This document shows, in pieces, positions 22,487 to 34,559 of a stretch of DNA of 64,000 nucleotides. The notes beneath the pieces are model-generated. The model was not told where the DNA came from. It was given only the letters and a program-made list of their open reading frames with translations, and searched no databases. Numbering within the stretch: the first letter of the stretch is position 1; every line of letters starts with the position of its first letter. This stretch comes from Sthenelais limicola (Eukaryota > Annelida > Polychaeta > Phyllodocida > Sigalionidae), in the NCBI GenBank assembly GCA_942159475.1, contig OW804096.1:129818941-129882940 (forward strand). The letters are read 5' to 3'. Position numbers and translations under genes: made by a program.

Positions 22487-24535
22487 GGGGTAAAGGTATG
22501 TGGGGGGTAGAGGTAACTGGGGGTAGATGTGTGGGGGGGTAGAGATAACTGGGGGTGGAGGTGTGTGGGGGTAGAGGTTACTGGGGGTAGATGTGTGTTG
22601 GGGTAGAGATAACTGGGGGTAGATGTGCATGTGGGGGTAGAGGTAACTGGGGGTGGAGGTGTGTGGGGGTAGAGATAACTAGGGGTAGAGGTTACTGGGG
22701 GTGGAGGTGTGTGGGGGTAGATTTAACTGGGGGTAAAGATGTCTGGGGGTAACGGTGTATGGGGGTGGAGGTAACTGGGGGTAAAGGTGTGTGGGGTAGA
22801 GATGACTGCGGGTAGATGTGTGTGGGGGTAGAGGTTACTTGGGGTAGATGTGTGTTGGGGTAGAGATAACTGGGGGTAGATGTGTGTGGGGGTAGAGGTA
22901 ACTTGGGGTGGAGGTGTGTGGGGGGTAGAGATAACTAGGGGTGGAGGTGTGTGGGGGTAGAGGTTACTGGGGGTGGAGGTGTGTGGGGGTAGATTTAACT
23001 GGGGGTAAAGATGTCTGGGGGTAGGGATGACAGGGGTAGATGTGTGTGGGGGTAGAGATCACTGGGGGTAGAGGTCACTGGGGTAGAGGTAACTGGGGGT
23101 AGATGTGTGTGTGTGTGGGGGGGGGGTAGAGGTAACTGGGGGTAGAAGTGTGTGGGGGTAGAGGTAACTGGGGATAGATGTGTGTGGGGGTAGATGTGTG
23201 TGTGTGGGGGGGGGGGTAGAGGTAACTGAGGGTAAAGGTGTGTGGGGGTAGATGTATCTGGGGGTAATGGTGTTTGGGGGGTAGAGGTAACGGGGGTAGA
23301 TGTGTGTGGGGGTAGAGGTAACAGGGGGTAGATGTGTGTGGGGGGTAGAGGTAACAGGGGGTAGATGTGTGTGGGGGTAGAGGTAACTGGGGGTAGATGT
23401 GTGTGGGGGTAAAAGTCACTGGGGGTAGAGGTCACTGGGGTAGAGGTAACTGGGGGTAGGTGTGTGGGGGGGTAGAGGTATCTGGGGGTAGATGTGTGTG
23501 GGGGGTAGAGGTAACTGGGGGTAGAAGTGTGTGCGGGTAGAGGTACCTGGGGGTAGATGTGTGTGTGGGGGTAGAGGTAACTGGGGGTGGAGGTGTGTGG
23601 GGGTAGAGGTAACTGGGGGTAGATGTGTGTGGGGGTAAAAGTCACTGGGGGTAGAGGTCACTGGGGTAGAGGTAACTGGGGGTAGGTGTGTGGGGGGGTA
23701 GAGGTATCTGGGGGTAGATGTGTGTGGGGGTAGAGGTAACTGGGGGTAGAAGTGTGTGCGGGTAGAGGTACCTGGGGGTAGATGTGTGTGTGGGGGTAGA
23801 GGTAACTGGGGGTGGAGGTGTGTGGCGGTAGAGATAACTGGGGGTGGAGGTGTGTGGGGTAGAGGTTACTGGGGGTAGATGTGTGTTTGGGTAGAGATAA
23901 CTGGGGGTAGATGTGGGTGGGGGTAGAGGTTACTGGGGGTTGAGATGTGTGGGGGTAGATTTAACTGGGGGTAATGATGTCTGGGGGTAGAGGTGACTGG
24001 GGGTAAAGGTGTATGGGGGTGGAGGTAACTGGGGGTAAAGGTGTGTGGGGGTAGAGATGACTGGGGTGGAGGTGTGTGGTGGTAGAGGTAACTGGGGTAA
24101 AGGTGTGTGGGGGTAGAGGTAACTGGGGGTAAAAGTGTGTGGGGGTGGAGGTAACTTGGGGTAAAGGTGTGTGGGGGTAGAGATGACTGGGGTGGAGGTG
24201 TGTTGGGGTAGATGGAACTGGGGTAAAGGTGTGTGGGGGGTAGAGGTAACTGGGGTAGAGTTGTGTGGAGGTAAAGGTAACTGGGGGTAGAGGTAACTGG
24301 GGGTAGAGGTGTGCAGGGGTATAGGTAATTGGGGCTAGAGATGTGCGGGGGTAGAAGTGAAGTTAATGGGGGGGGGGGAGGGGAGGGGGGTTAGAGATTA
24401 CAGGGGTGAAAGTAAGTGAATGGGTATGGGTTAGGGAAGTGAGGGGAGGGGTGTGTGGGAGTGTGGTAGGGGGAAGGGGAGATATGTTGGGGTAGATGTG
24501 GGTGAGGGTAGAGATGTGTGGGGGGAGTGATGGCC
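22487..24535. repeat. G-rich minisatellite, right block with higher-order repeats
   Basis: Continuation of the same 16/32-bp array. Higher-order structure is visible: GGGGGTAAAAGTCACT recurs 226 bases apart (23405 and 23631) with nearly identical units in between and after. A TAGATTTAACTGGGGG block recurs near 22716, 22990 and 23956. The right end decays into irregular G-rich sequence from about 24300. Confidence 0.9.
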
Positions 24536-24559
24536 TAACTTATTATATATCTTTTCTCA

Positions 24560-24826
24560 TATCAGGTAAAGTGAACCACTTGGTTCGGTTTATCTTAAGT
24601 GGTGGTTCGCTTTATATGAAATGTCAGGTAAAGCGAACCAACTCTACACAATATTTCCATGGAGACTATTGGTATTAATATGCATAGTAATATAATTAAT
24701 TCATGTGCCATAGGAAGCTGACCCACTCTAATGTTCATTTGAAGTTTGAATGGTTTGTTGCTATTTTTTTTATAATGAGAAATCAAGATGAAGACGAAAT
24801 GGTTCGCTTTACCTTAATGCACCCTA
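24560..24826. repeat. Right subterminal motif cluster and terminal inverted repeat
   Basis: Five copies of the AGGTAAASCGAACC motif in both orientations, the outermost being part of the right terminal repeat ending GCACCC|TA. It mirrors the left end of the 7-kb unit. Confidence 0.6.
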
Positions 24827-25692
24827 TAGGGTTTACCACCCAACTTGATTGAATGTTGTATGGTTCGTATTGGACATTCTAAAAAGCGTTATAACCGAGG
24901 TAACACGATAAGTTTGTAATCCAGAATTCAGAAATCTTTACTTAAAACGAAGTATCTGCAATACATATACGCCCCGACAAAAGATGGGCTCACATGGTAC
25001 ACAGGAGCATACTATTATATAGTAATTTTGGTATATAATGTTATGCATTCAAGACTTTATTACAGAGACCTATTTTTTGCAAACCGTGGATTAACAAATC
25101 GTGCAGGTATAATGTGGACGATCCGTTTCGCCGAAGAACATCGCACCAAAGTTGCACATTCTATCTTCCTGGACGCATCTAAAACTAGCTATAGAAGCAG
25201 CAATAGCCGAAGTCAGACTGAAAGTCTGTATGTGTGCTATCACACTGCCATCTACCGATTCCAAAAAGTACTAATGCGTGTCTCTCAGTTTAAAGTGGAC
25301 AGCTTGGTAGACACTGCTTTTGCCACGAAATAACTGCCTACTATATGTTCCATTTCAGAAACCTATTTTGTGCTAACATCTACAGATTTATTGGAAACAA
25401 TCATAGTTGTATATATGGGCAGAACAAAAATAATTATTTGCCCAAGAAAAAATAAAATATTTCCCATTTCTGAAGAACGTAGATTTATAGTATTCAACCG
25501 GAGGTTTTAGGTCAGGAAGATTGGCTACATTATTGCTTATGGCAACTTCGTAAGCAAAAATTGTATCCAATCTTATTATATCATAATTTTGAAGTATTAA
25601 CATGTTTAAAAGGAACAGAAATAGAGCAAGTAGCAAGACCGACAGAGAGTCTACACTAGGGGGCAGGTCAGTGCTGATCAGAAGTTCATTGT

Positions 25693-25698
25693 CCCCCC

Positions 25699-25729
<31 letters not shown>
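25693..25729. repeat. Poly(C)/CA microsatellite
   Basis: About 23 C followed by about seven CA units. The homopolymer length may be uncertain in the assembly. Confidence 0.9.
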
Positions 25730-26840
25730 GCAGCAGGCGGTCAAGCTGGCTCTAGATCTCCTTACCCTTTGGATTAGCACTTAGAAATACTTAGATATAT
25801 CCTCGCTGGTTGCTCAGTAAGCACTTCCGGCTTTCGAAAATTGCGCTACTGGTTGGCTGCCCTTTGGGATATAATAAGGCTATGATAAGTTCATACGCGT
25901 GGGAATAAAGAGACAATCATCCAATATAGGCCTACTGTATGCGTGTTTTCACAGAAAAAGTTGCGTTTTACACAGTTGCATCGACATTTTATTGTATTTG
26001 GCTAAATAATTTATCAAGCTGCAAAATCACCAAGTTGCCATCATTCGATTGTTACTATTTCTGGTATGAGATAACGAATGTACGAACCGATTCAATATTG
26101 ATAGATAGGTAATGGCCTTGCAATAATCATAAATATGTGAGGAGAGAAGCATCTCAATGCTTACAGATTGGAGCCAGGATGCATTGCCTATACGGCGGCG
26201 AGCGGTATAAGTTCTATCGTATGAAGTTATATTTTACATTAATCAATATCACAATTGGCGAACTTGGTTGAGTTTTCATTTAAATGGGGGCGGTGATTTA
26301 CGTATTTATCACACAGTGTCATTATGAAGACTGATGAAAATCCATATTTCCTGGTAAAGGAGGGGTGACCCTTATTATTGAATAGATGATAGAACTAGAG
26401 TTGTGCAAAACTGGGGACGGCAGCTCCGTTGGAATAAATACCATGCATGGCACTGTAGAAAGCCCTCCTCCCACGCACATTGACGGAGTGCGATCTGTAT
26501 ATATACGTACCGGGGCAGTCCATTTATTCTGAGTCTGCTTGCATAATAAGCATTCCCTTTGAGGCTAATCTCCGCTCAATGTCAGCAGAAGCAGTGAAGA
26601 GAGAGGAGAGATGGGAATGGGACCGGGAGGGACAGTTATGGGAGAGGGGGAGGAGGGTGGAGGACAGGGAGGGAGAGGTCATGGGCAGAGCATGGAAGAT
26701 AGGATACGATATATAGGAACAGAGAAGGAGAGGGGAAATGAAATCACAGATATATATATAATATATAATATTATATAAAAAGAAATAATTTAAAGAGAGC
26801 GACAGGTCGGGAGGCGTTTTGGGGTTGTTGGTTATGAGGT

Positions 26841-26843
26841 GTA

Positions 26844-26874
<31 letters not shown>

Positions 26875-26886
26875 GGGGGGGGGGGG
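26841..26886. repeat. GT/poly(G) microsatellite
   Basis: A GT tract runs into two long G runs broken by GAA. Confidence 0.9.
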
Positions 26887-28354
26887 TGCGTAGAAACAAA
26901 AAACAGAGAGGAGAGGGATGTCCTAGATACAGAGAAATTAACCTATTTCAAATTACATTTATCATTTATTACTTCAATATTATGAATTTAATCCAGACTG
27001 AAAAATAATATTGTTAAATTGGTGAGAATAATAGAAGTTCTATATTATCTATTCCGATTTCTCTATGTATGGATACAATAACTTAAACAGGAGTCAGGAA
27101 CTGCAAATGACTTAATTACCTTATTATCCTAAGCCTAGAACCTGCCGGAAGCTGTTGCCGCCCGTAAAATATATGAATACGCCCCTGAGAATTAGAATGT
27201 ATATACACGGTAAAGACAGAGCAGCAGCTAGCGTCGTACTCTGTTTGTCCCGACTTAAAACCTTTACCCCAACAGTTATTGCAAAAACAACCCTTCCTGG
27301 ATCTTCATAAGGGACTTTCCCATTAGGGATTTTCGTTCGTTAGCTCTGAGGGTTGAGAGATTTTTAGTTCCTGTTCCAAATAACTTTTCATGTGCAGGAA
27401 TCCCTTGTGAGGCTATTGGCAGAATTTAATGAGTATTGACCGACTTTTTTTACTTTTGCTGATTTAGTCATGAAACTATCATGAAAGATCATTGTATCCT
27501 CCCACGCAGTGTTATTTACTTTTTTAAAAAGTTATTACGGACACAATAAGTGCTCCCTGCCTACCACTCAGTGTGCTTCATTTCCTAGAGTGTTGGACAT
27601 TCTCAGGGAGTGTAAATAATGTCTATCAACCCGAGGGATTTATTTTACCTTTAAGTAAGTAAGAATGTAAGTCCAATTGGTCAAGTAAAAAGCCATTTTT
27701 GTCTTTGTCTCTCCACACTATTATATAACAACGGTAGACGGTCCATAAAACATTGCGAGAGCAATTTTGCAACATCTGGGTTAGCTGTAATTGATCTGAC
27801 AATCGTAGGAAAAGGTCATTGGTTTGGGAGTGTGATATAAATATGGTTCGATAACATACACATACAAAACCGACAAGTAAGTTTACATCTAGGATAACAA
27901 CATGACGTTAGATTGTAGTTTAAGCAGAGGTGAGATACACGAGTTGCTCGCTCAATGTCCATACGTGAATGAACAGTCGGTGAGCGGTAGCATAACATAT
28001 TCCTACTGGAATCCGTACTGCGACGTGAACAGTGCGTTCGCAGTGCGCTCATAGTGCGCTCCTATGGTAACTATATTGCGCGACCAACGGTGTCGCTAGC
28101 GTGTTAATTTTTGACCAGGAGAATTTTTTGTTGTATTTTTGCCGTTCCAGGCTGAAGCATTTGTCAAAGCCGCTTATGGGACTTGGAGCCTCTGGGTTCG
28201 AAGCGCCATCCCAGTATTTATAATTATAGTTCTCTGCCTGAATACCATCATTTGCTGACTATCTAGGCATACCATGAAAAGTCTTATCTTAAGGAGGATC
28301 TTTCTTTATTTAATGACAGAAACCTATGCTCTTTATTTTCACGTATACAGCCCG

Positions 28355-28500
28355 ACACTGGACGCAGAATTTGTCCGCGCGCGGAAAGTTGCCTGAGCGT
28401 GATGCTCGTACCATACAGAAATATCAAAAGCTTTTGATGTTTCCGCGCCGACCATTTTTGACGCGTATTACCGCGCGCGGTGAAATTCCACGTTCTGTGT
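28355..28500. mobile_element. 146-bp MITE with GC-rich inverted repeats
   Basis: Terminal inverted repeats of about 30 bp match at 24 positions. The left arm begins ACACTGGACGCAGAATTT and ends CCGCGCGCGG. The right arm begins CCGCGCGCGG and ends GTTCTGTGT. Short GCCC/GGGC words just outside may extend them. The interior is non-coding. A related end lies alone at 6805-6845. Confidence 0.65.
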
Positions 28501-30340
28501 GGGCCATGCTGACTTCTTCCTGCATGCCACCCCTTCCCAATAGAAGCTCGCGTTCATTTGTCAGCGGTGTCTATGTAAAGCTATTCTGGCTGTCTAAAAA
28601 GACCATACGTGTTTAGCATTATGAAATAGGATAAATAGGAATAAAACATGCCCCATTCCCGCCAAATAAAATGTAAAGTTCGCATACCAGGCATACACAT
28701 ATTCACTTAAGGCATCCAGGGGTTGGTAACGCACCTGAACATTCTTATGTACACATTCCGACTTCTTCAGAAGCATGAAATTATATATATGCCATAACAA
28801 GTCATAAAAAGATATTACATAGCATATCACTCTTTCACTGTGTAGTGCAAGGAAAAGAATATTGTTCTCAGAATCGTTTGCCAATTATCATTTTTCTGCC
28901 GAAGTTCGACTGCACTCGGTCGCAATAAACCGCAACTTTACTGTATACCGGTAAGGTTTGCGATAGATAGATACACATATCTATTCGACACTTTTCCTAA
29001 GTGTGTGGGGGGTGGGTGGGGGTGGGGGATCTGAATTTATTGCAAAGTCAGCGACTTGATTTGACATTGAAACGGTTTTAAAATTCATTTTGGTTTTGAT
29101 CATGCTCAAATCCTTTGGTTCGAATATAAAGCAGAACAGAGCAGAACAAAACCTGTACATATAGTCGTGTCCGGAATATACCCGGTATTAATTTACCTAA
29201 GGATAAAAACAAACATAACAGATATAACAAAGACAAAGTACATTGTTAGATTACTTATAAGTAGCTACGAAAAATCACGAACTGTTCCAGTTATGTTCGA
29301 GCGATATTCCCTTTTCTCGATCTTATGTCCGCAGGAAACTAATACCTAATACCTTCCACGTGAGTGTTTTTCGCAGAAAGCACTTGTTGCTAACAGTTCT
29401 TTTTGACTATAGCCTTCTGTAACACACCGCCATATCGCGCCATACCGCGCGATATCACTATAGCTACCATCCGATATTATTAATATTGTAACTTGAACTA
29501 ATATTTTAAATCAAAATAACCTTGTTGTAAAATTATCATTTATCTTTTACATGACTGAGTGCATAAGTGCTATATATATGCATACGTTTTTCTTAAAGTG
29601 CGAGGCAACGTGACAACGATTTTGCCGCGACCACGTGGATTTTTATGATTCTGCGAAACCTGTATTACTTGAGGACTATTGTTCATTTCTCACATTGTGA
29701 AAATATTCCTCTTTATCAAAAGATTCCCCCGAAACTTCTACACTAATAGATACGCTCTCAAAAGTATTTCACATTTTTATGCTAATGAATAGGCCTATCA
29801 ATTATTTATTTAAATGGTGTTTAGTTAGAATATAGAGTCTCATTACGTCCCTCTACTCAATCATAATAAAACTACAATGAATGTGTACAATGAGTGTCAT
29901 GTCCTAACTGGATGTTTCCATCAACATTTAATAACCAGCATGAGATATAACATTTCCCCTCAAAAGACGATATTTGTTCATCACAGTGAAGAATTAATCT
30001 TATACCATGATCGGGGGTTGTACACACTGCAAATGAGTGGATACCTACCATCGTATATTGTCAAATGGATCCACTCGCAAAAATATGAGTTTTTTTAAAG
30101 CCTAATTATAAGAAGGCTTGCTATTGGTTGAAGCTACGCTTACCCATGACGTCATGCTTATTCGTGACGTCATACCCAGTCTGTGCAGTCGTTGATTAGC
30201 CAATCAGCTATTCTCTTGTCTAGCGCTTTGGCATCAAAAGTCAATAATTTATGGCGGGTCCTTGAAGCGAAGTGAGGTAAATAAACAGTTTGTTTATCCA
30301 TTTAATTTTTGAATATGAGATCGTGGTATAAAAATAGGAT
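28501..30340. other. Non-coding stretch
   Basis: AT-rich with a GT/G-rich patch at 29000-29030. No gene is supportable. Paired TGACGTCA-like words occur near 30147-30172 (ATGACGTCAT, GTGACGTCAT), which would suit CREB/ATF-type factors but have no adjacent gene. Confidence 0.4.
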
Positions 30341-30347
30341 GCAAACC

Positions 30348-30411
30348 TTTTTTTTGACCAGGGATATTACTCGAAGACTGCAGCTTCTCATGACATCCCT
30401 GGTCGAAAAAA
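30348..30411. repeat. Inverted repeat of about 18 bp
   Basis: TTTTTTTTGACCAGGGAT at about 30348-30365 pairs with ATCCCTGGTCGAAAAAAA at about 30394-30411, with 28 bases between. It may be a remnant of a foldback transposon. Confidence 0.5.
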
Positions 30412-30599
30412 ACTTGTGGGCATTGTATATGGTAAGTCAGATACCAACCTCGTTACATCCTATCATCATATCTAAAGCAGAGAAACAACAACAACAAACC
30501 ATGGGGTTTGTATACCTGTGGGCTGGAATCCAGTAACTATAAAGGGGGCAGGGAGTGCTGCCATAGTTTGGTACCAACTGAAGGGTATTTTGCACCCAC

Positions 30600-30890
30600 A
30601 ACAATAATATTTATTTTTTATTATACATGTATTCCTCTGAGAACAAAGTAACTAGAGTGTGTTATGCACAGTGCATATGCCACTAGTGTGTTACGTGTGG
30701 TAGTTATGACAACCAATGCGTTTTTACCAAGTTTACCGCCCAAATTCAACTTTATTACTCAAAAATGTTTTCTACTTATATCATTAAAAGCATATAATAA
30801 AAAATAACTGTTAAAGGAGCGTGAATATCACACAAGTTGCATAGCAACGAGTGTGATATTCTTAGCGACTGAAATCAATGATATATCTAC
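30600..30890. mobile_element. Hairpin MITE family, copy with rearranged orientation
   Basis: The interior (TATTATACATG, then TGACAACC, then AAAAGCATATAATAA) is inverted relative to the copy at 10125-10412. The hairpin block at 30821-30862 (GAATATCACAC...GTGTGATATTC, GCGACTGAAATC) keeps the same orientation as at 10152. Full-length members may carry such hairpins at both ends. Confidence 0.5.
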
Positions 30891-31202
30891 TTTGCGAAGA
30901 AAGTCTTCGTTGTGATAGCCAATAAGGCTTCAGAGGAGTGCAGATAGAGCAAATATCCGAGTTCTATGAAATATCCAATTGACTTCTACGCCATGCAATT
31001 CTTACATTGACGAAAGGCCAGTGGTTTGTACCATAACCCCCATTCGCTTTAAGACTATATTGTCACACAATTCCAAATAACAAAAATAGCTTGTCGGTGG
31101 TGTATGGGGCAGGGGGCACACGGGACCCTGCTGTACTAATAATCAAGCCACCGCCCACTCCCCACAAACTCAACACCAGTGCCTTTGCTTTAATTATACC
31201 TA

Positions 31203-31566
31203 GGCCAAAAAAAAAATAGGTGTGTTTCCGATTTATCTGGCTGAAAACTAGGTTGGGGGGGGGGGGTAACTTTTTTTTTTTGTTAATTTTTTTTGTTTGG
31301 AAACCACCTCCCAGGAACTGAAAAAAATGTCTTTTTCATAACAATAGTTGTTTTGAACATGGGAAATGTGCCTTTTGACAGTTCTGGGTTAGGAAAACCC
31401 GTTTTCCTGCTTTTATAAGCTTTTTTTGTCAAAAAATCAAAAAAAAAGTAAGATATGATGGGGGAAAAATCAGGTATGGTAAAATTTTTTTTAGGTAGGG
31501 TAAGGTTTTTCTAGGTAGGGGGGGGGGGGGGGGTAAATCGGAAACACACCTAATTTTTTTTTGGCC
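31203..31566. mobile_element. 364-bp MITE with 33-bp terminal inverted repeats
   Basis: The left arm 31203-31235 begins GGCC plus an A run, then TAGGTGTGTTTCCGATTTA. The right arm 31534-31566 is its reverse complement, with at most slight variation in the A/T run. The interior holds G runs, T runs and the block shared with 11037-11215. There is no coding capacity. The sharp, nearly identical arms suggest recent activity. Confidence 0.8.
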
Positions 31567-34559
31567 CTATAAGTCTTGTTCATGAGGTTAAACGTGCCCG
31601 CTTATCAACCTCATAAAAAAGACTTTCCCTGGAAATGAAAGCAGCTCACCTACATATATTCTTTTATTTTTTTGATAATCTTTCCCTAAGGTGATATATG
31701 TGCAAGTGGTGGTTGTCCCTGGACGCAGATCTATATTTATATAAAGTTATCACGGGAGTGTGTCTGATCAGGCCCCCATCCCCAGTTCGACATGCCCCTG
31801 TTTAATGTGCACTAATTAACTTGATATTTTGACAAATAAATCAGCTTCCCCCTAGAGTGATGCCTAGTTTGAGCTTCATGAATACTTGTCCATATAAACT
31901 GTCTTTGAGTATTTTTCAGGACCATTGTTATAAATAGGTGTGAGGAATGAGGGCTACTTAGATTGATCCCTTGGGTATGGGCAGATCATTTGGAGACACC
32001 TTGTCATCACAAACAAAGCACACAAAGTAGATTGATAAACCAAAAGTTCTATAAATCAGATACAAATATAGGTTAATGAATTAATTAACCATGGAGTTGC
32101 CCTCTAAGTCCATAATTGTCCAGACCTGTACTCATTCATGAAGTCAATCAAATATTTGTTGGTGGTGGCCTTTCTCACTTACCACCCGATAGATATCGCC
32201 GATATCGCCTGCGAAACTTGAGCATATAATTGAACCGATCCGGAACTATCAACTTATCCGATGATATGGTTCATCATGCTCTACTCGTATCCCCTCAGGA
32301 AATCGCGGGGGTGGAGACTATTAGTCGCACATCCGATACCTCGGCCGCCTAGGGCGACTAGTCGTCGCCGGCGAAAATAGTCCGATTTGCCTCCACAATC
32401 CTAAAGGCTGTTTTTTTTATATAGGGATCAACCGAATTAAGCACATTGACTGTGTAGACGATACAAAACTATTAACCTAATTACAAGCGGAGGGAGATAG
32501 TTATTTAGAACAATATAAACACGAATATAGCGAGACGGCGTGGGCGTGGGCGTGACCATGAAGAGCTTGTCAATTTAAGAGCACCTCCAGCGAGCACGTG
32601 GGCCAGCGAACCAGAAATATTATGAAGTGCGAGCTTATCTGACTGCATTTGGTATTAAAGGGAAGGATGGGATTTGATTTCCAATAACAGCCATTGCCAT
32701 TACATTTATCACAGACGGTTGCCTGAAATAGCATCAACTGTCTGTCATTTGTGCTAGCTCTGGCAAGCTTAGAGGAATAAATATAAGGCCGATGGCTATT
32801 TTTGCAGAGAATTGACCCAATTTAACGACCCTCGATTCACACGACTTCCTTAGGTTTGGAGTCAATCGGCTAGGGTATTCTTTTTTTAAATCTAGAGAGC
32901 AACGAAGGATGTATTATACAAGAGCTCATATGGTTAAGACTATGAAGTAGTAAATCAAGCATTATTTGACATAGGAGTGAAGATAATATCATTAAGTGTT
33001 ATTCTTATTAGTCTTAGTCTAATTAAAGAAACATACCATGTTGGACCTAAATGAAGAAACTAAATAATCAAAAATATTTCAATTACAAGGTCACCATGCA
33101 CGCAACTTGGTGATTTGTTTTTAATCAGATCAAACTTTGAGCTCGTTGAAGACACTTAGCTATTTACCATATCACCAGGTTTGAAATCCATCTCATGATA
33201 TTAGTTAGTCAAATTAGTTCTTTTGCCTGGTATACTTCGTACTTGACTTAATTCTTACACAGCGTAACAAGATAAGCCATGCAGGGCGACTGGAAGCTCG
33301 AATCCTCTGTAATTAATACATACCTGGCCGCAGGGTCATGATACAGATTATATTTGTAGAGGCTGAGCGCAGGAAGCAGTGATATGGCTATTTCGTTTAG
33401 TCGACCTTTGGTCGTAATTTACTAAAGTACCGCCATTTTATATATATATACACATTCTCAGAAAAAAAGCTGGGAAGTCGGCGCCATTGTACTACTTCCA
33501 GCTCGCTAACCACTCTTTTAAGGAAGATATCAAATACTAAATATGTGCTTGTTTTTGAGTGAAATGAAGTAAATTTTGTAATTATATATGTATAATATAT
33601 AATGTATGTTTTATTTACATCCAAAAATGCCAACAAATATTCCCATGTTGCTTACATTTCTTTTTCGAACCACTCCTACCCGTTTTGGCGAGCACCTATA
33701 GTTCAAAATCGGCCCAAACATGGGGTAAAGCTATATAGCCCGACTGATTGTATGCATAGTGGGCGGACTGTACAGGTATTTCTGAATTCTCACCTATCTT
33801 CCCCGCTTACATAAGGTTGCTCTATATATCTCTGATCGTCTCCGAATGTGCTTTCCTAAAAACAAATAAAACTCTACCTTTTAGTGAGAGAAGTGAAGAG
33901 GTAGAGTGTCGGCTTACAACCAATATTGAAGTGAGCCATGTACACAAGGGAGTTGCAAGTATAACAATCTGAGGTTTACAATGGGATCCCATTCCACGAG
34001 GAAAGAGTCAAAATCTCCGCCTCCAGAAACAAGTCCATATGCAAGCATCGACAGGTGGTGGAAACCGCAATGTCAAACTGGTCGACATTTCATTCTTAAA
34101 GTGGAAAGTTAAAAAGAACTGGGTTAGACTGAATAGAACAAGAAACGGACAAGAAAATCTGAGTGGGGGTCTCATCAAATAAGGATGTTTAGTGTCACAT
34201 TTTAATTACACCAAAATCTCAGTGCCGATGATTAAAAGAGATGAAAGTTGATGTAGGAATATTCATGTTGTCTTCGTTATTCACGTAATCCATCCATGTG
34301 ACTATTAACTACCAGCTAAAAGTCTCAAAATATATTTTCATTGCCATTTTCATAAAGAAAACTTACCCTATTAATTGATCTCAGTAAAGTTACAAATTAT
34401 TGCGGAATATACTCCACAATTTCATTCAAAGGACCATGATCACCAAGGTGAGATTAAATGGCCAGTCTCCAATGCAATAAGGACACCTTGTGGTCTGCTA
34501 TGGCATCTAATTCATGACCGATGGTATTTTGCATTAGCCATACTAACTTTAATCCGACC
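31567..34559. other. Non-coding stretch
   Basis: No gene found. A GC-richer patch with GATATCGCC and GGCGAC words lies at 32195-32385. The rest is AT-rich. Confidence 0.4.

Larger units (their letters stand above)
17804..24826. mobile_element. 7.02-kb TIR-bounded element carrying a minisatellite
   Basis: The left end reads TA|GGGTGCCTTCAGGTAAACCG and the right end, read inward, TA|GGGTGCATTAAGGTAAAGCG. Both continue to AACCAT: inverted repeats of about 25 bp with three differences, flanked by TA on both sides. Variants of AGGTAAASCGAACC recur near both ends: about 17816, 17832, 18201, 18228, 18247 and 18263 on the left, and 24565, 24582, 24603, 24625 and 24800 on the right. This is the pattern expected of transposase-binding sites. 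The body is minisatellite plus a nested retrotransposon. I see no transposase gene, so it would be non-autonomous. TA flanks suggest Tc1/mariner-like or another TA-targeting superfamily; this is inference. Confidence 0.65.
24827..28349. other. Gene-poor stretch with simple repeats
   Basis: There is a C run of about 23 followed by a CA repeat at 25693-25729. There is a GA-rich patch at 26590-26720, and a GT tract leading into a long G run at 26841-26886. The + strand frame 25028-25333 (101 codons, starting at GTG) has no motif and was not called. Confidence 0.5.

Noticed and set aside
22995..23661. Long - strand open frames rich in Pro, Thr, Leu, Tyr and His (up to 216 codons; also 18794-19237 and 19667-19957)
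   Set aside because: They are the C-rich strand of the minisatellite, which lacks stop words. Several overlapping frames are open at once, and there is no start context or non-repeat domain.
18862..24535. CRISPR-like or telomeric array
   Set aside because: There are no unique spacers between constant repeats, and the unit is not a telomere motif. It is a minisatellite in an animal genome.
26480..26716. Arg/Glu-rich frame
   Set aside because: It is driven by a GA-rich simple sequence and has no supporting features.
28140..28215. tRNA-like GGTTCGAA word near 28193
   Set aside because: No acceptor stem or anticodon arm can be folded around it.
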